A stretch of 29,628 bases of DNA, from positions 1 through 29,628 of the IMG/VR virus record IMGVR_UViG_3300028490_000021. The stretch is one strand, 5' to 3'. Position numbers and translations under genes: made by a program. The stretch is from a virus. How positions within the stretch are numbered: the stretch's first letter is position 1; each line of letters starts with the position of its first letter. The notes beneath the pieces were generated by a model. It ran no database searches. It was not told where the DNA came from and was given only the letters and a program-made list of their open reading frames with translations. Positions 28,237-29,628 of the stretch are shown piece after piece.

Positions 28237-28256
28237 ATGAGGATATTAATCCTCAT
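28237..28256 (-). repeat. 8-bp hairpin at the stop codon of the 219-residue gene
   Basis: ATGAGGAT and ATCCTCAT flank a four-base loop that contains the stop codon. No T-run follows. The arm holds the only GAGGAT near the next start, so it might limit translation of the 47-residue gene. Confidence 0.45.
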
Positions 28257-28905
28257 CCCCCGTATCACCGTCACCGTCACCCTCATCACCCCCTTCAGAG
28301 TCATCAGAGCCAAAGCCACCACCATCTTTGTTTACACCAGTCACACCGTGCATCCAACGTCTAAAATGTGGCCAAACTCCACCTATGAATAGGATTAAGA
28401 ACATTGCAAATTCAGCAAGCAATCCTGTCGTACCCCAATCAATCACATCTTTCATTTTCATGAACGCGATTCCAGTACCCAATATCATAGCCGTTGAAAT
28501 AATTCCTACTAAGTTCATTGTAGAAGCACTAAGACTTAACATATAGAACGCTATGAACACCAATATGGCACCACTCAACGGGTACATGATATTTAGAGCC
28601 AATGCGGTATAGAGCATCAATGCAACAGTAGCTATTGCGAGGAATGCCGTGTATATAATTTTCTTCAAGTTGTTAATAGTACCTTTTCCATAAAAGGTCT
28701 TACCAACGAACAATGTCGTTGCCCCGAGGAATACCACCCCGAAGTTTTCAGCCATTTGTAGCCATGATAACTCCGTCACCTTACCGAACCAATAATCAAA
28801 TACGAATACCGATATGAAAGCCAACGCCAAGTTGACGAATGCTATACCTAATTCTTTCTTATAACCATTTTTCTGTTTTACATCTACCACTTTTGCTTTT
28901 GTCAT
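28246..28905 (-). CDS. Multi-pass membrane protein with acidic Gly/Asp tail (219 aa)
   Basis: A 219-residue protein with about five to six membrane helices (among them GIAFVNLALAFISVFVFDYW, NFGVVFLGATTLFVG, IIYTAFLAIATVALMLYTAL, SGAILVFIAFYMLSLSAS, LVGIISTAMILGTGIAF and LLAEFAMFLILFIGGVW). The last 30 residues are a low-complexity acidic tail (GGFGSDDSEGGDEGDGDG...). AAAGG lies before the ATG. Neighbouring membrane proteins at 25869-26864 and 24761-25348 have basic tails, so charge pairing between tails is possible. No family recognised. Confidence 0.7.
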   Translation of the reverse strand: MTKAKVVDVKQKNGYKKELGIAFVNLALAFISVFVFDYWFGKVTELSWLQMAENFGVVFLGATTLFVGKTFYGKGTINNLKKIIYTAFLAIATVALMLYTALALNIMYPLSGAILVFIAFYMLSLSASTMNLVGIISTAMILGTGIAFMKMKDVIDWGTTGLLAEFAMFLILFIGGVWPHFRRWMHGVTGVNKDGGGFGSDDSEGGDEGDGDGDTGDED

Positions 28906-28906
28906 T

Positions 28907-29155
28907 TTAAACCTTTCTTAAAATATATGTGTTTGAATTTTTATAATTCTCTAAAATTAAACCTTCAGCCCTAACTGTCATGAACTTTGGTAAATCATTT
29001 GACGAAGGATAGAAATTAGTGTGCACCACGAAATCATCTACTTGCCAAGTTGTCTTACCATCAGAATCTGTGGTTTCAGTTAAATGATTCACATTCACCT
29101 CTGTGACTTCCGAAGTAGTCGCCTTGTTGTCTATAATCTGAGTTTTAATTTTCAT
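28907..29155 (-). CDS. Hypothetical small beta protein (82 aa)
   Basis: An unrecognised 82-residue protein of alternating strands (KIKTQIIDNKATTSEVTEVN, KTTWQVDDFVVHTNFYP, KFMTVRAEGLILENYKN). AAGGA lies upstream and the ATG overlaps the previous stop (ATGA), with the next gene's ATG two bases past its own stop. No motif identified. Confidence 0.6.
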   Translation of the reverse strand: MKIKTQIIDNKATTSEVTEVNVNHLTETTDSDGKTTWQVDDFVVHTNFYPSSNDLPKFMTVRAEGLILENYKNSNTYILRKV

Positions 29156-29619
29156 TTCTCTAATCCTTTTTCTAATTCTTCTCTAAATTTATTAACCATG
29201 TCGTCAACTGAAATTTCACCGTCTCTAACTGCCTTATCAATTACACCTACTGGAAGCTCATAATCTTCTTTTCTATCGTAATACAACATTCTTGAAACTG
29301 AGTCAGAAATTTCGTTTTCGATAGTTGTGTGAATTCTCGAAACTTCATTAAATTTAGCGTCATTTAGAGTTTTGAAACAGTCACTCATTAATTTTGACAT
29401 TTCTTCACATGGTATGAATTCAAAGAAGCCTTCACTTTCTAAATTTACACCAAAGTGGTGAGTGTGTTGTGTATCATCAATGATTGTGAATTTACCGTCT
29501 TCTTTAGAAGTCACTTGGTATAATTTTCCTACAGTAAGCGATTTATCATTTTCATCACCATCCATAATACATTCACTTATAGCTCTAATAACAGTTCCAT
29601 CTTTTAATTCTTTTTCCAT
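29152..29619 (-). CDS. Hypothetical acidic protein (155 aa)
   Basis: An unrecognised 155-residue protein. The N-terminal 65 residues look like a small beta barrel (GTVIRAISECIMDGD, LTVGKLYQVTSKEDGKFTII, HHFGVNLESEGFFEFIP), reminiscent of SH3-like folds. The rest is helical and acidic. The start ATG lies nine bases from the window edge, so its ribosome binding site cannot be judged and a longer frame is not excluded. Function unknown. Confidence 0.55.
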   Translation of the reverse strand: MEKELKDGTVIRAISECIMDGDENDKSLTVGKLYQVTSKEDGKFTIIDDTQHTHHFGVNLESEGFFEFIPCEEMSKLMSDCFKTLNDAKFNEVSRIHTTIENEISDSVSRMLYYDRKEDYELPVGVIDKAVRDGEISVDDMVNKFREELEKGLEK

Positions 29620-29628
29620 TTTGAACCA

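Overview
This window is a gene-dense, AT-rich segment of a tailed bacteriophage with a contractile tail (a T4-like myovirus in the broad sense). The evidence is a T4-style block of tail tube, tail sheath, major capsid protein, prohead protease, portal and terminase, next to a phage type II topoisomerase and a primase-helicase. Every gene I support lies on the minus strand. Most genes abut or overlap by a few bases, and most have a clear AGGAG-type ribosome binding site. I see no tRNA, rRNA, CRISPR array, insertion sequence or host gene. The host cannot be named from this sequence.

Layout, in the direction of transcription (right to left). 29.6-24.2 kb: small early-type genes, mostly unrecognised, including at least six predicted membrane proteins. 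24.2-23.6 kb: an RNA 2'-phosphotransferase (KptA/Tpt1 family). 23.5-20.9 kb: a large protein joining a primase-polymerase-like N-terminal region to a superfamily 2 helicase of the herpes origin-binding type. 20.8-17.1 kb: the topoisomerase II ATPase/Toprim subunit and the cleavage subunit (T4 gp39/60 and gp52 counterparts) with two small unknown genes. 17.0-13.5 kb: packaging genes. 13.4-7.6 kb: portal, a core-like protein, a prohead protease fused to a long scaffold-like domain, and the major capsid protein. 7.5-3.5 kb: probable head, neck and tail-completion genes. 3.5-0 kb: tail sheath, tail tube and a second tube-fold protein.

The clearest unusual system is in packaging. The terminase large subunit is split into two genes by a naturally split mini-intein. 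It interrupts the Walker A P-loop between GATGIGK and TT. The N-intein has only 27 residues and the C-intein 130. An unrelated 91-residue ORF sits between the halves. ATPase activity should therefore need protein trans-splicing. The very short N-half resembles the known AceL-TerL class of atypically split inteins.

Regulation is visible as two promoter classes that divide the window. Four sites between 18.4 and 27.4 kb carry TATAAT (or TAAAAT) preceded by two TTAAG-like boxes 11 bp apart, with no TTGACA; each starts at or near the stop codon of the preceding gene. Seven copies of ATTAAATA, close to the T4 late promoter TATAAATA, precede structural and packaging genes from 17.0 kb leftward, and none precedes a gene to the right. 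Several late promoters follow a hairpin at the previous stop codon, which suggests insulated late units; the capsid gene has hairpins on both sides.

Other points of interest are a shared C-terminal KKSFLENL tag on the scaffold-like protein and on a second head-region protein, a YGDLG motif shared by the capsid protein N-terminus and a small packaging-region protein beside possible protease sites, a 16-bp perfect hairpin directly upstream of the primase-helicase start, and a dense membrane-protein cluster.
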